Assembly: GCA_947652605.1 (NCBI GenBank)
Contig: OX393577.1
Span: 68,162,108-68,226,107, forward strand
DNA length: 64,000 nucleotides
Direction of reading: 5' to 3'
DNA from: Elmis aenea
Lineage: Eukaryota; Arthropoda; Insecta; Coleoptera; Elmidae
The notes under the pieces are model-generated. The model did no database searches and was not told the DNA's origin. It saw only the letters and a program-made list of their open reading frames with translations. The translations under genes and the position numbers were made by a program. How positions within the stretch are numbered: the first letter of the stretch is position 1; each line of letters starts with the position of its first letter. Shown here piece after piece: positions 15,401 through 30,400 of the stretch.

Positions 15401-18400
15401 ATATTTTACAACGAACAACCGTCTTGAATTTATGGGAGTATGGGTAGAAATAAAAATTCAGGAGACCAGGGAAAAGTACAGGAACTAAAATAGGTACATA
15501 AAACTGTATAAACCAGCTCAATTTTTTAAACTATTCAAACTACATAGAATCTCCACTATATTTCCTTACTTTTGTGATCACAAAATGAATAAGAGATATT
15601 AACTTTTTTTTTGGCAAAGGAACATTTAAAAATGATTTGAATTCATGTGAAAATTAACCTACATTTTTCTAGGTTAGACGGATTTTACCTCATCAGGGAA
15701 GGTCACGAGATGTTGAAGCTAGAATCTGATCAGGGCTGTGTTTATTGCATAAAGAACATCAAACCAAATGTTTTGCAAAGTTATACGTGCCACTGACCAT
15801 TTCCTTCGGAAAAATAGAGGTGATCAGATTCTAGCGACAAGGTATCGTGACCTCCCTTGTCAGTATGTTTTTTGTTCCAAATAATTTATTGCAATTTTGC
15901 AATTTGTATAAAATGAAAGAAATGGAACAGTGGTATTAGTTTATTGATATATCTTCAAGTGTTTTCTAGACGATAGTTAATTTTATTTCTCATAATTTTT
16001 GGCATTTACAGTAAGCCAATACAACAAAGTTTTTTAATCCAGATGAAATTGCAATATAACGTTCAAAAGGAATAATACAGTTGGCTTTATCAAAGAAAAT
16101 ATTTGACAGGTTACCAAACAAAAATGCCGCAATTCGATAACTGGAAATGCTTAACATAAAAAAAACAATTGTTGTAAAATTGTCCATACAAGCAAAGGAG
16201 ATACAAAAAATGAAACATTTTTTCCGTTTATTTTTGAAGAGATGCGGGTTATCTAAAATGTTACAGATTTAGGAACACCCAAAATTTCACAACACAATTT
16301 GTTATCTTATCTTAAGCTGTAATAAACATTATTTAAAAAATATTGGAATTTATGTTTTAAAAAAATGCATGCAATTAAAAATAAATGTTAGTAGATTTAT
16401 GTATGCGTAGAACATTTATAAAGTTCGTAGCCAAATATGGGGTCAGATAAATAAATATAGCTATGAAATTGTTTATGACAAACTGGGCTAATTTATTTTT
16501 GTTACTGCTTCTAAAAAGTGAGGTTATTTAAACGACTAATAAACATGTACCAATGCAATAACATAGATATGCATGTATTGTACATGTAGCTATTTTTATA
16601 AAAGTTGTTATATCAAACTTATTTATTACAAAATCATAACTGTGTCAGTCTCTATTATATTGTTGGCAGTTATACCGTAAAATTTTAGCTCTACATATTT
16701 ACAAATTTTTGTTGGTTTGCTATTGTGTATGTCTCAAGTAAAAATTGACAAAAAAAATGTAAAGAATGTTAAAAATTCGTATGATCAGTGAGTCGTAAAA
16801 ACGTAAGAAACAAATAATGGCGGAAAATAAATTTTTATAACGTATTGAACTTGAAATTTCTCTGAATTGTAAAAAGCAACATAAAATTTCCTTTTTAAAT
16901 TTTATTTGATTTACTTCAAACGCTGTAAAACTTATCGAGTTGTCTTATTGTTTGTCGTTGTACTGTTAGTTTACCAAAGTTAAGTCTATAGGAAGTTTGA
17001 GAATTTCCTTTACAAAATAAACTTTTAAGTGCAAAACCAATACAAGTTATCCAGTAATGCAGAGCAGACAAAACTAAAATTGTTTGGTTTGCTTTTTACT
17101 TATTCTCATTTTCGTTGGTATAAAAGGTTTTATTTGATTTCTAATTGTTTTAAAACAAGATTATAAAAAAATCTACCTAAAGATTTATAAAACGATTTAA
17201 TACTGAATGTTTTCAAAATAATTTTTACGATATAGTCAGTTGCACGTTAATACGATTTTAACTTTTAAATCTAAATAAAGTACAACTAAATTCCATGGCC
17301 TTACAACGCAATATTTCACCTAACAAACCCGGCACGATTCAGTCAATTAAAACTACAAACTTTAACACCTTTAACTAATTGTTAAATCCCAGTCAACTTC
17401 GACTTTAGGCTTGTCTTAGTTATGTTCCAGAAAACTTGGCGGGCAACGAGGTGGCGGTTACTTTAACTGGAATTATCATTTTACACTGCGAGAGTCACGT
17501 ATTCCTGAATTGTTTGTCGTTTGATTTATATCTTACCTGCTTTCATAAACACCACAATTTCATTGAAATATCGTTGGTTGCAGTGGACATGTGCAATGAA
17601 TCTAATACTCAGAAGTTATGGCATCGTTAATCTACGGTTTATACGGTTTTAGGTGATGCGATATGTAACTCAAGCTGAAATTAAACTGCTGAATGATAAA
17701 TCATTAGTAGTTCAATAAATTTTGGGTATATCTTTTTATATTAACAAGACTGTTGTATAATTTCAGTCGTATTTTGTTGACTTCTTTTATATAGCAAATA
17801 AAGATCAAGATTGTTTGAATGTAGTCTATAATTTTCACCCAAAATGTTGTTTGATATTTTTACCCAAAACATTGTTTGATATTTTTACAAACAATTAATC
17901 CTGCAGCAATTTGTTTTGGGTTCTAGGGTTAACAATTGTAAATTTTTTAAAACCTTGATTGTAATCGGTTTCTTAACGAATTTATAGTCGTCATGCATTT
18001 TATAAGTCTTTTGACAATTTTGCAAACAATAAGGTCCATCAAAGTATTTTTTAAATTTCGACGAAAAGATTTCAAGGGTGTACCCTTGGAATTTTTTTAA
18101 CAATTTTGAAAAGCTATACAAAAATTATTTTTTGTAAGTTTCTAAACAAATTAACAGCTGTTATGCATTGCATAAACATTAATTAACAAATCTATAAACA
18201 ATAATTAGGCCTATAGCTACATTTTTTATTTTTTGACAAAATAAAATCGAATGGTAAACACTTGGCAATTTTTTAAAAACTTTTAACAGCCTTAAAAAAA
18301 CAATTTATTGGTTTATAAACGAATTTATGGTCGTTATGGATTGCAATATTGTTTTTTTTTTAATCTTACAGTTACGCTCAAACTACAATTTTTAAATTTT

Positions 18401-21400
18401 TCTCAAAAAAAATGCTCTTGGAAAAATCTTGGAAATCTTGGAAAAACGTTGAACAATATTTTTAATTGTTTTTTTTTTAAGAAAATAATTGTTATACATT
18501 AGGTAAGTAACAGTTAATTAACATTTCTATGAAAAATCAGAAAATTTTTGATTATTTTACAATAAAGATTTTGAGAGTGTATACTTGGCAAATTTTTAAA
18601 AAGTTTAAAGAGTTTTAAAAATAATTTTTAAACAGTTTCTCAACGAATTCTTAGCCGTTACGCTATCAATAAATATTGATTAACATTTCTTATAACAATT
18701 ATTAGGCCTACAACAAATTTTTTGACTGTATTACAAAAAAGATTCCTAGGATATATACACTTGGAAAAATGTTTAAAACGATGAATAACTATAAAAAATC
18801 GTTTTAATTGTATTTTTAACAAATTAATTGTTGTTATACATTACGAAATAATTGATTAACAATTCTATCAACAATAAGGCCTGTAGCAAAATTTTTAGAA
18901 TATCTTACAAAGAAGATTTTAAGGATGTACACTTGCCAAATTTTTAAATACTATGAAGAGCTTTTAAAAATATTTTAGTAGGTTTCTGAAAGAATTAAGA
19001 ATTGCATTATTCTGGTTTAACATATAATTCTGTCCTGGCTAATGTATTGTTTAAAATGTTTCTTTATTGTCACTGAAAGTATCTTTTTTTTAAATAATTT
19101 TTACTCACTTTTTTAAATATATTACTCAAATATTTTGGGTCACTTTGGCTAATTAAATTCCAAATAATTGCCCTAAAACAATAACATTTCGTTAATTTGG
19201 GTATTTTTATTTTATAACTGATGAAAATGTTTAATGGCGCACTTTTGGCCAAAGATATAAATTTTATGGAACGACTAATCTTTATTGCTTATAATAAACG
19301 GTGTTAAGTATAGCTCAAGCTGTTAAATGAAATATTATATTGTCTAAGTTTATTGCGTTGCGAAATGCCGTATCCTAAGAAACGCTGCCTGATATAAACA
19401 CATAATACCGCAAATTAAGTAAATTAAATGTAAAATATGACTTAAAAGTCCTATAAAATGTAATAAACTGCCTGAAAATTATTGTTTTAAAACGAGAAAT
19501 ATGTGCTTGGTTCGCTCTCAGCAGCATTAAAAGTTTAATGTTCTGCTGATAAGAAAGGATTTTTTTGTTCGTTAAGTCTTTTCTTTAAAAATAAATTGTT
19601 TTGTTACGTTATAAAAATTCTTTGGTTTTAATAATTTAAAACATTCGCTAAACTTACAAACAACACAAAATTTTACATTAGTTTTATCAGTGCAATTCTA
19701 TTTTTCTTACCATCAATGAACAAATTTTAATTTATCTCGTTCTCTGTTATTGTTTTTAAATTTTTGAATGACTTCTAGGATAGTGAACTATAGTTTTTGC
19801 CAATAATAAAAATTGTAAACTAGTGTTCGACTCCTACACCCTACGGGTGAAAGAGGGAATAGATTATATAATATATGTATAACGTCCGTAAAAATAACTT
19901 TATTTTTATTACACTATACAACTATATCGGTTTGCGAGGTTATTTGTGTAAATTAAGGCCAATTGAAGTTCACGCAGGGAATTATGTGTCAACTTGTCAC
20001 CCGGTAAATGTTAAACGTTTGACGCTTCTAATTAACACGATAAATAAGCCGCCAGCTCTGAGGTTATATTTAGCTGTCAATTATAATTAATAGACGTCTG
20101 TGTATGTGAAAACTATAAACAGGTTTCAAACTGATCGATAATATTTTAAGTGTCTCTAAAATTGTTTAAACTTGCTTGATTGGGTATTTTAACGAAATGT
20201 AGATTAAAATACATATACATACAGTTTCGAAAACTGATGAATGAAATCCTGAAGGAGACAAAGTCATTCTTGTCGAAACGTTTTTAAATCGATTTCATAG
20301 ACTATAAAAGTTTTGAACTCATCGCTTCTGTTGTTCTTTGAAATAAGCAAAGAATGCAATTTAACGAATCTAGTTGACATTTTTTTAGCGTAAGCTGACC
20401 TGGTGCTATGAAATCTGATCTAGTCTGACTGAATTAAGCCAATTTCGACCATAATATTGTTTTAAATTTTCAACTATTTTAAGATTTGGAATGTTGTCGA
20501 AGATTTGCAGAAATTTTTGTAAGTCGGTTTAAAAGACTATGGCACTTTTGACGAATGCTTAAGGTTTTAAATTATAAGTTTTATCGAAAAAAAATCCAAA
20601 TCGTAATGAAGATGGTAAATTCAACTCTACAGAAACGTATTTGGGGGCTTCTGGATTTTTTGACAATCTTAATTTTATTGCAACAACTTTCCGTAATAAA
20701 TAAAAACACCGAAGTTCTTAAACATAATTTATAAACGACTTAATTTCATAAATGAAACTAAGAGACAATAAAAGTAAAATTATGGTAACGCTAACGTTTT
20801 CCTTTCCAAACTCCACCGCCATAAATATTCGAGTTGAACACACGCGGTTGTGGCCATGCCACGTAGACTTTCGGCGATGATGCAACCCAAATTTTAGTCA
20901 CGCTTCTCAGTTCTTAACCAATTCTAACGGTATTTGATATGTGAGCTTTTCTTATCAAGATGCCATTTATATCTCCGATATCCTACCGGCATTATATGCT
21001 GCCCGGAGCTAAACGCAATACAGCCATTTGATTCATATTCCTCTCCTGAGAGAGGGAGAGACGGAGGGAGAGAGAAAGTGAGAGTTTAGGTACTAAGCCG
21101 TAACATACCGTGTGGAATATCTTAACGAAACACTGGTATGTTCATGTGAATTTATACACATTGTGACAAATAAGTTTCGGAACTACTCAAATATAAAAGC
21201 TGCAGGACGAATGACAAATCTTTTAATGTAAACCCTTAACAGAAGGTCCATTTTAAGGATTTTTTTTTAATTCTTCTCTAGACCCTCATTAAGAGAGTGC
21301 GAAAGAACGTCGTCTTGCTAGAATCACTAACAATTGGTTACACAACTCTTCCTCATATATTAAAAAACTCATTTTACTCGAACTTACTATTATATAAATC

Positions 21401-24400
21401 GTACCATACATTAGCTTTAATGTCTGCTTCATTTTCTGTTTACTCCTTTATAACTGAAAGCTAATTCTCGTAATATGACGCCATTATTAATTATTATATC
21501 ACTCATGCTGAAAATTTGTCTTTGTAAGTCACAACTTTGTACTTATTAATTGAAGTTTTGAAGTAATGCTCACCACAAGCCTTGGTTTAAGCAAGAGAAT
21601 GATCTCAAATTGAAATAAGCATTTCAAACAACGCAATATTCGCCGAGAAAAAACATTTTTGTAAGTGATTAACATTGTAATACACAAAACTTTTAGAAAG
21701 AAGTTAGTTGATTTTTTAAATAAGCTTGTTCATAATTATGTTGGTATTCAGTTAAAATATTTATATTGAAAAGTTTTTGATGTGAGCTTTTAAAATATAA
21801 CTTTGAATTTAGTTTAATCGTAGTTTACCTCCTTACCGTAAAGTTTAAGGCAACAGAGGATTAAATTGATATTCCTCGGAAGTGAAGTAGATATAGTTTC
21901 ACGAATAAAAAGTTTACCCGAGGGCACTTCTATACTGGCGTAGATTCTAGTTACTCCCTCATAATACTGCTTTCCAGATTGTAGCAAGAAAATAAGGGAA
22001 TATTCTTAACTAAAACAACCAATTAGGGATTGGATAATGGCAGAAATCTAGCAAAAACTTTCTTCTGTAGTCCACCCAATCAATATGTTTTTTGTTCTTG
22101 TTATTAGGGTGCGCCTTCTGTGGCTTGCTTAAGTTTATAAAAATACAAACACCCAAGATCTAGACATCGCGAATTTATATGTTATTGTTGGGTTAGAAAG
22201 TGATCCACCAACTGATATAAAGAAGCTTTACTTAAAGTCATGAACCCTTTTTATTTCAGGACAGTTTCCTAAAAGCTACAACTCGTTTAAGGTGGAGTCT
22301 GCTTTTTTTTTGTTTTGTAACCAAATCGTTTGATAAAGATGAAATGTTGATCCTTTAAATTTATACTTACTTATCCGATGCTCTTCTACCTTTTAGTGTA
22401 GAGGGTTTGAAGTTAAGTTTTGTTTTTTCTTGCACAAGTCTTTCCGCTTTTTTCTGTCCTTTGCACCTCGATGGCACTCCACTCACTGTCTTTCTTTATT
22501 AATATATCAGACACTTGATTATCCCGTGTTTTTTCTGGGGCGTCCTCTTCCCTTTTTCTTGACCTTAACTTTCCATACTTCCTCTGCCGTCTTTGTGTCC
22601 GGCATCCTCACCATGTGTCCCCACCAACTTAACTGTTTTCTTTCTGTCTGTTCTTGTAATCTACTCCCAGGCGTTCTCTTATTACTTCAATCTTTATTCT
22701 ATATTTTTTTCTTATTCCTAGTACCCTTATCAGGAACTTCATCTCCCAAGCTGTCAGCACGGATTTATGTCTATCTGTTAGATTCCTTGACTCTGCGCCA
22801 TGTATCAAAACTGGTACAAAAACTGTATTGTAGATTTTAACTTTTGGTGGCTCACTAACTTCCCTCTTATTTATGAAGGGCTTTAGCAATGAATAGAATA
22901 CCTTGTTTGCAGTTATTATGCGGTTGTTATAGAAATAGATTGTTATAGAAAACGATGGATACCCATCGCTTTCTATCATCGAACCCAGATATTTTATGTT
23001 TTTAACTTGTTTAACGGAATTACGATAGCTGTTTCTCACCTACTAGGAATCATCTTATCCTTCCGTATCTTATTTAGTATTCGTCTTAATACTATTTCTC
23101 CCTTTAAATTTATATTGAACAAAAAATGTCGTACCCAGCACCTCCGCCATAAAGCTTTTCGAATGTTTTAAGTTTTAAGTATATGTTGAATATAACCTTG
23201 ATAATGAGTAATAATTTTTGCTGTACAAAATGTAATCAGAATTAATTTAGTTATTGTTATTATTATTTAATGTTTTTTGGTTTTCAGAACCTTTAATTTT
23301 GTTCATTTACACGCGGTATAAACACATTATGTTGTATTGTCACGGGCACATCCATCTCTACCTAAAACAAATCTCACTGCTTCAATATTTGCATACTTTT
23401 GTTGCGCATTCTATTCATACTGTTATCACGTTATCATAATTCAACTTTATATTAACGGTTTTTTAAGTGGGTGGTTCCTAAACTAATTACCGGCGCCTGA
23501 TCCGCCCTGATATATATCGTCTCATATTTCTCATAACACGAGCACCTGCTTTTTGTCTCGAGGCTGAAGAACGAGGAAACGTGTTGTCTCGATGTATTTG
23601 TGTAACAAGTATAAATCCAAGAAAGCGGTAAAAATAAAGATATAGGAGCAGAAAAGCCAGCGTTTGTCCAGGATAACGAGGCCAGACTTCAGTAAGCACC
23701 TGCGAACCGCCCCGGAAATTAGGGGCGAACCGGTAAAAGCGTTAACGTGGTTAACGGTAATTCCCGGCAAGCACGTGTTGCACACACAGCACTCACGATT
23801 GCATTATTCTGATTAGGTTTTGAATATTTTGTGATTTGAAAAGATTTAATTTTGATATTTTACAATTCTGTTTTCCGAGGCCCCTTAATTGGGGCTTCTA
23901 CAGTAGACAATATCAAATTATCAAAACAAATAATGATGGGATTGTTTGTATGCAGGGTTTATTACCTCTAATTTTAATTATATTCTGCGGTGCAAGTTTA
24001 TATAAAAACAATACATATTTAATGCTGTTGTTGTTTACGTTAACAAACTAATGAACTTCCATTGTTATTTTGTAATATCAAATACAATTAATTAATTAAA
24101 TGAAACAATATAAGCCCAACGTGCTACATGCAATTTTGTTCTTTGGAATCAAACAAATCTAAAAAAATTACAATCAGGAATTAAAAAATTCCAACATTTT
24201 GCAGAGATAACGAGTGAAAACTTAAAAAATTAATTTTACTTTTCTTATAATGGTTGGCACATCATTAAACCTTCACCTTAACAACTTTAATTTAGTATAA
24301 AAACATTTGTCACGTTTCCTTGATAGCATAAACTAATTAGTCGAATCTCTTTTAAATGAAAATGAAAAACAGTTTGGTTGTAACCATAAACGCAAGCAGT

Positions 24401-27400
24401 GTTTGTAGACCTATTAGTGGAATAATTACAGCAAGCAAATATGTCAGGCTTAACGTATTTGTGTGCATACTATGCAGATTATGAGTCAACGTTAATCTTA
24501 ATGAAAATTATATTTGGGTTAGCACATTAAAACCATAGCGAAGCATGCACTGGCTAATGAAACAAAATAAATGTTTTCAGTTCTTGAATGAAGTAAACTT
24601 TGATATCATAAAAGTTTTATTTTTGTTTCCATTTCTCTACAAAAATTAGGATTGGTTTTTTATAAGCGTGGAAGCATTAACACCTCATAGCAGGTACATT
24701 TTGGTGTAGGATTTTTTCCTCTTTTTGAGTTCCCTTGAAAAGGTATTTATTATCTAATTACCTATTTCTTTAAATTTTCGTCTCTTTCTGCCTATCAACT
24801 CTATCGTTCCCAAATTATTGTGTTCTTTTTTCCATTTTCCATAGATTGTGCAAACTTTTTCTAATCTTTGATTAATTTTAGATTAATAGTTGATGCCTGT
24901 TCCATTTCTTAAATAATGATTTTTGTTGCAGCTTGCAGACAAATGGAGCATGGTGTTCAGGCAATATTCGGACCATCAGATCCCATACTGGGAGCCCACA
25001 TACAAAGCATATGTGAAGCATTGGACGTTCCGCACTTAGAAGCCCGGATAGATTTCGAACCTTTGTCCAAAGAACTGTCGATCAATTTACATCCAAGTCA
25101 AGATCACATGAACAGAGCTTATAAGGATCTGATGGCGTTTCTTAACTGGACAAGAGTCGCCATTATCTATGAAGAAGACTACGGTAAGAAAATTTTAAAA
25201 ACGTTTTTTTGATAAGTACTCAAAATTAACCCTACGCGCCTGTTATGTAAAATCAAAATTTTGCTCAATACTTTTTGGAAATTCATCTGCAAGTTCTTTT
25301 TCTGATTTTAAATTTCACCAACATAAAGGATTAAACTGCGAATACTTACCTGCAATTTTTGTACTTATCTAGTCCACCTATTAGGGAACAAAGGTTAGCA
25401 GCCTTTTGACTTTGTAGCTTACTTAGAAGAGCGCGTAGACATTAGTTAAAGCTTTTGAGCATTCTTTTTACAAATATGCATGGTATGATCCCTTAAGTTT
25501 TAATTATTTACAAACGATATTTCATACAAACAATTTGTAGAACTCCTATATTTCAATTCTCTACTAGAAATAAGTTGAACTTCTATTTTGCAAAAGATCA
25601 GTGACTCATTCATTTAATATTTACTGATATTTCACATGCGGCAACCTTACGGTTCAATCTTAGGGTGCTAGAGACGACTTGTAATATTCCAAAATTTAGC
25701 TCTCAGGATTTTGTCTGACGTACTAGCAATCGTGATTTCCATTAAACGATGCCACTAAATTTGTTTGATTTTGTTGAGTGCGTGCCGTTACTGCTAAAGG
25801 AAACTCACAAACTTTTTTTTGATACCCAGTTTTATAGCAAAAATACATGCTAAATGTTTTCGATTTCTATGAAAAACAAAAATGAACGTTTTGATAATTA
25901 AACAATTTCCCAAGCATTCTGTAATATAGTTTAATGTTATATGGCATGACGTTTTATGTCTCATTAAAAAAAAAACTCAGTTAATCTTATTTACTGGTTT
26001 TTTATCAGACTTTATTTCTAAATAACTGCATAGTGTACATATTTTGTCTTGCTTAACTGGCAAAAGCACTTAGTTGTGGATCCATTAAAACTATTTTTGT
26101 CCTTATTGTTTCTTTTTCTACTTACCCTTACGCCTTTTTACTGTGAGATATGGACTAGCACATTTGTTGCTTCCTTTATTTCTTATAATCTTCAGTCAAC
26201 TATTATCAAACGCAACTTCTTTTAGTTGCTTTTCTTATCTCATCCTTACAGGTTTTTCTAGATCTTTTCTTTCGTTATTTTCCTACTGTTCCCTTCACGT
26301 AATTTTCGAGGCGTCCTGTTTTTTTTTCTCTATTATATGTACATAGACAATGACCTAACAGTAAAAGAAAGACATAGACAAAGAACAATCGGAGTAGAGG
26401 CAGAAAATTAAAGAAAACCGGCCAAAAAAGTCAGAGTAGCTTACCAAAAACGAATCATAGATGATAACCTCTGGCTATGGAATAAAGAGAAAGAGGAGCT
26501 ACAGCAAAAAACAGACCAAAAAGACTAAGGGCGGAAAACAAGTTACGGAACAAATGGCACGAACCCAACACGAAAACGGACATGAATAAGGAAAAACATC
26601 GCAATCAAGATATTAAAGATGATAAAAACAGAGATCAGAAGAACAAAATAAGAATAGGAACTTAGAATACTAGAAACACAAAAGGAAAAGTAGAAGAAAT
26701 GATAAAACATAAAGTAGATATCTTAGGGATAACAGAAACTAAATGGGATTTCCAAGAAAAATCCATGGAAAAGCAGAAAAGATAAAATTAGAAATGAAAC
26801 ATATACAGAACAATTAAAGATAAAATCAGTTAAAACAAAAATACAAGAAAGACAGCTGGGATGATCGGGTCACATTCATAGGATGAAGGAAGGAAGTTTA
26901 ACCAAAAACGCCTATAAAGCAAGATCACAGGGAAAAACAAAAGAGATAGACCGAGAAAAACCCAGCAAGACAAAGTTAAAAAAGCAGCAACGGATAGAAA
27001 CATCAAATGGAAAGACAAAAAAGCTAGCACAAGACAAAAAAACATGATAAAAGTCAGCACAACACAACTTAACAGTCCTACACCTAACAGTAGAAGGACT
27101 CATGACTAAATAAACAAATAAATATGTACATTTACTAGCCACTGTTTCCTGAATGTCTTGCTTATCGCTTTAGCTTTAAGATTTTTTTTAAATGTTTCAT
27201 TTCTCATTTATCAAACACGTTTACCTACATGGTAACTATACATAAAAATATCGATGTAATTATTTTTGTTACTGTTGAAATCCTTAACGTAAATTCTTGT
27301 GAGAGACAATTAGTGTGCCAAAAATGTAAAATATCAGTAAGACGAAGTCAACTTAATACGATTAAAAGTGACTGGTCTTTTGCTAATTACAAAAGCTTCT

Positions 27401-30400
27401 TTCAGCGTATTTTTTGTTTTTTATTTAATAATTTTTCGACCTATTTCTTAGTTCAAAGACTTGGGCTTATAAGACACATGCTTTTAAAATTGTACATCCA
27501 TGATTTCTTTATTATGAAATGCAAAACAGTAGTGTTTGTAGAAAATTAATCTTTTTTTAAACATTTTTACACGAGCAACATTTTTTGACCATATCTGAAA
27601 ATATCCTTCATTTAATTTCCTCATTCTCTAGTTTCAGCCAAAGAACCTTTTACGATAGAAACAAAAAAAATGTAATGCCTTACCTAGACAAAATCATTGT
27701 TGTTACCATGGAAACGATGTTTAAGGCTCCGGTAACTTTTAACAAAGCTTTATGTAACCATACTAAAGACATTCGTTTTTGCTTTTATATTTTTGTTCAT
27801 TTTTCTTTACAAAAAAAAATCATATTGCCTCCTGAGATGCTCTACACACAAGTTTTTTTTTGAATTAACTCACACTTTCAGCCCACATTTTATTGAAGTT
27901 TACTTCCATTACCTTGTAAAAATAATGAATATTCTGAAAGTAGCTTTATTTGTTTTTACTTCGAGTTATCATGTACTATTATTATTAACCTACAAATACT
28001 ATTTATACTTGAGTATTACTAACCAATGCTGTAATATTATTCTGTAAATAAATTTGGCATTTCACGGATTCGCATGCATAAACAATTGGGTCTGCTGCAA
28101 GCCCCATAAACCATTTTCCAAACGTGCGATCATCTCTGTTGCATATCTACTGGAAAATGCGTTATGGCGACCCACTTGTGCTTTGTCAGAAAATACCTTA
28201 ATCATATTTTCATATCAAAAGTCTGCGAATTCTAGTGGATGCCATTTGGAGAAGTTTATTTTAGGTCTTTTCAAGCTGCAAGAACTCGTGAAATCGCCGG
28301 ATGCAGCAAGGACGGAAATGTATATTCGTCAGACAGGGCCTTCCACGTACAGACAAGTGTTGAGGGAAGTCCGGCAGAGGGAGATTTATAAACTTATAGT
28401 AGACACCAATCCTAGGAACATGAATCAATTTTTTAGAGCAGTAAGTATGCGCTTTTTAAGTAATGGGCGTTTACACTAATTTTTAATTTCTTCAGAATTT
28501 GATAGATTTGGTGTTCAGAATATCATATGTGAAGTTAAAATTGTTTAAATCAACTTCGTTTATTTATTATTAACGATTAAAGTTTTCCCGCGGCAAGTTG
28601 CGCCGTAAACGGCTTGAACGATGCGCACGAGAAATGACGTCACACTCCGTACGTACTCCTCGATGAGGCAAATCACACGTGTGTGCTTGTTGTAAATATA
28701 ACGCAACCATGTCGTCGTACAGAAGAAAGTGGTGTTTTGTGCCTGAATGTAAGACCACTTCTACAAAAAAAACAGAAAAATTGTTTTTTGCTGTTCCGGA
28801 TAATTCCACCAAAAGAAAAAAATGGTTTGATGCAGCAAGACGTTGTATTTCCGACGTAATCGAAAAAACTAAATTATATTGTTGCGAAGACCATTTAAAA
28901 TTTTAATAAACTAAAAAATATATTAAATAGTATTTATGCTAAAAAAAATACACTAAAGTGAAAAACATTATCATTAAGCATTATCATTAGCATTAAGCAT
29001 TAATCATATGGCAATAATATGTAATATGAAGCAGCCTATTACTTTCCAACAAAAAAATCTGCAGTTTTAAACAATACTTATTTGAAGTATGCTATTTGGT
29101 GCATGTTTATGTTTGATTAAAAATGCTGATTAGTCTTAAAGCACTGTTGCTTCGTTTATGAAATTTGTATTATATTTATACTAAACTAACAGTGCTTGTT
29201 TTACAAAAAGCCATATACCTTTTTTTATATGATCTAAGCATAAAACTGATAACATTCAAAACTTATAAGTTTAAATTAATATAGTAGAATCATTGAATTG
29301 AACATTATCTACTATTAAATAAACGAAAAGTTGCTGGTTTTCAAACAGGTTTATTCGTTGCAAATTCTTTTTTTAAAAAAGATCCGAAAAATTATATATA
29401 TAATTTTTAGCCCTGAGGATGCCGATAAAATAACATCGGCGAAACATGTCGGATCTTTTTTAAAAAAAGAATTTGCAACGAATAAACCTGTTTGAAAACC
29501 AGCAACTTTTCGTTTATTTAACCTATAATCAAACAACAGGAGAAACCAACTTTATCAATTATCTTCTATTATATATAGCCCATATTTTATTTACCTCGAA
29601 TTTAAGATTAATTTTGTAAGTTTTTTTAAATATAGCTATGACTAAAAGAGTAGTAGATACATTTTTTTATTGTTTACAATCACCTATTATTAAACAATAA
29701 ACTGAAACATACTTTTTGTTCATATTTTCACCTGTTAAATGACCTTAGTATTATATCGAATTATTTCTACAAAATAATTAATTTACTTACTTAGTTGCTT
29801 TGTTTTATAATGAAATATACACTAAACTAACAACTAGTTAAAACCTCTCGCAATACTGTATACGTAAAGAATATTTGAACACAAATATGCCTGGTCCAGG
29901 AATGTCATATTTGTTTATGTTAAAAACACTTAAGATATGTTGTGAAGCCACCCTGAGGGGTCTCGGGGTTGGCTTGAGATCATTCTTTTGCTAATACTGT
30001 TAAAAGGCAGTACTGTTTGTATTTTATTCATTATAATAAATTGTAATTGTTGTTCGATTACGTTTATTATTTGCAATCGACGGCCAAAGTACCTACGCCC
30101 CTGCGGCGTCTTCGTCGCGCGCTTCTCGCCTAACATAATAATAATAATCTTTATTTGTTCTGAATATCCAAAAAAAAGGTGTAGAACTTGTCACAATAAT
30201 AATTTACGTACATTGCAATAATATACATAGTTAATAAAAGAAAAAACATATTATATTAAAATATATAACAACTTGTCATTATGCGATGCATAGGAACTAG
30301 TCCGCTGCACATGTACTGTGCGGATAGTGACGTCACTGCCAATCACAGCGCGTTTCAGAATTTGAAATATAAAGGGCATTTTAGAAATTTATTTCTCGGA

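Larger units (their letters stand above)
9427..24931 (+). other. Intron 1 (15.5 kb)
   Basis: No exon is needed or seen: the reading frame joins directly from 9426 to 24932. It contains a piggyBac-like MITE (12277-12740), LINE fragments (12750-12970, 14490-14790, 22400-23045), a collapsed MITE (15695-15859), a degenerate tandem array (17850-19010) and a hammerhead-like stem-loop (20241-20298). There is a GA-rich tract at about 21045-21090 and a GC-richer stretch with an inverted CCGC..GCGG-type patch at 23480-23790, neither explained. The remainder is plain AT-rich sequence. Confidence 0.85.
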
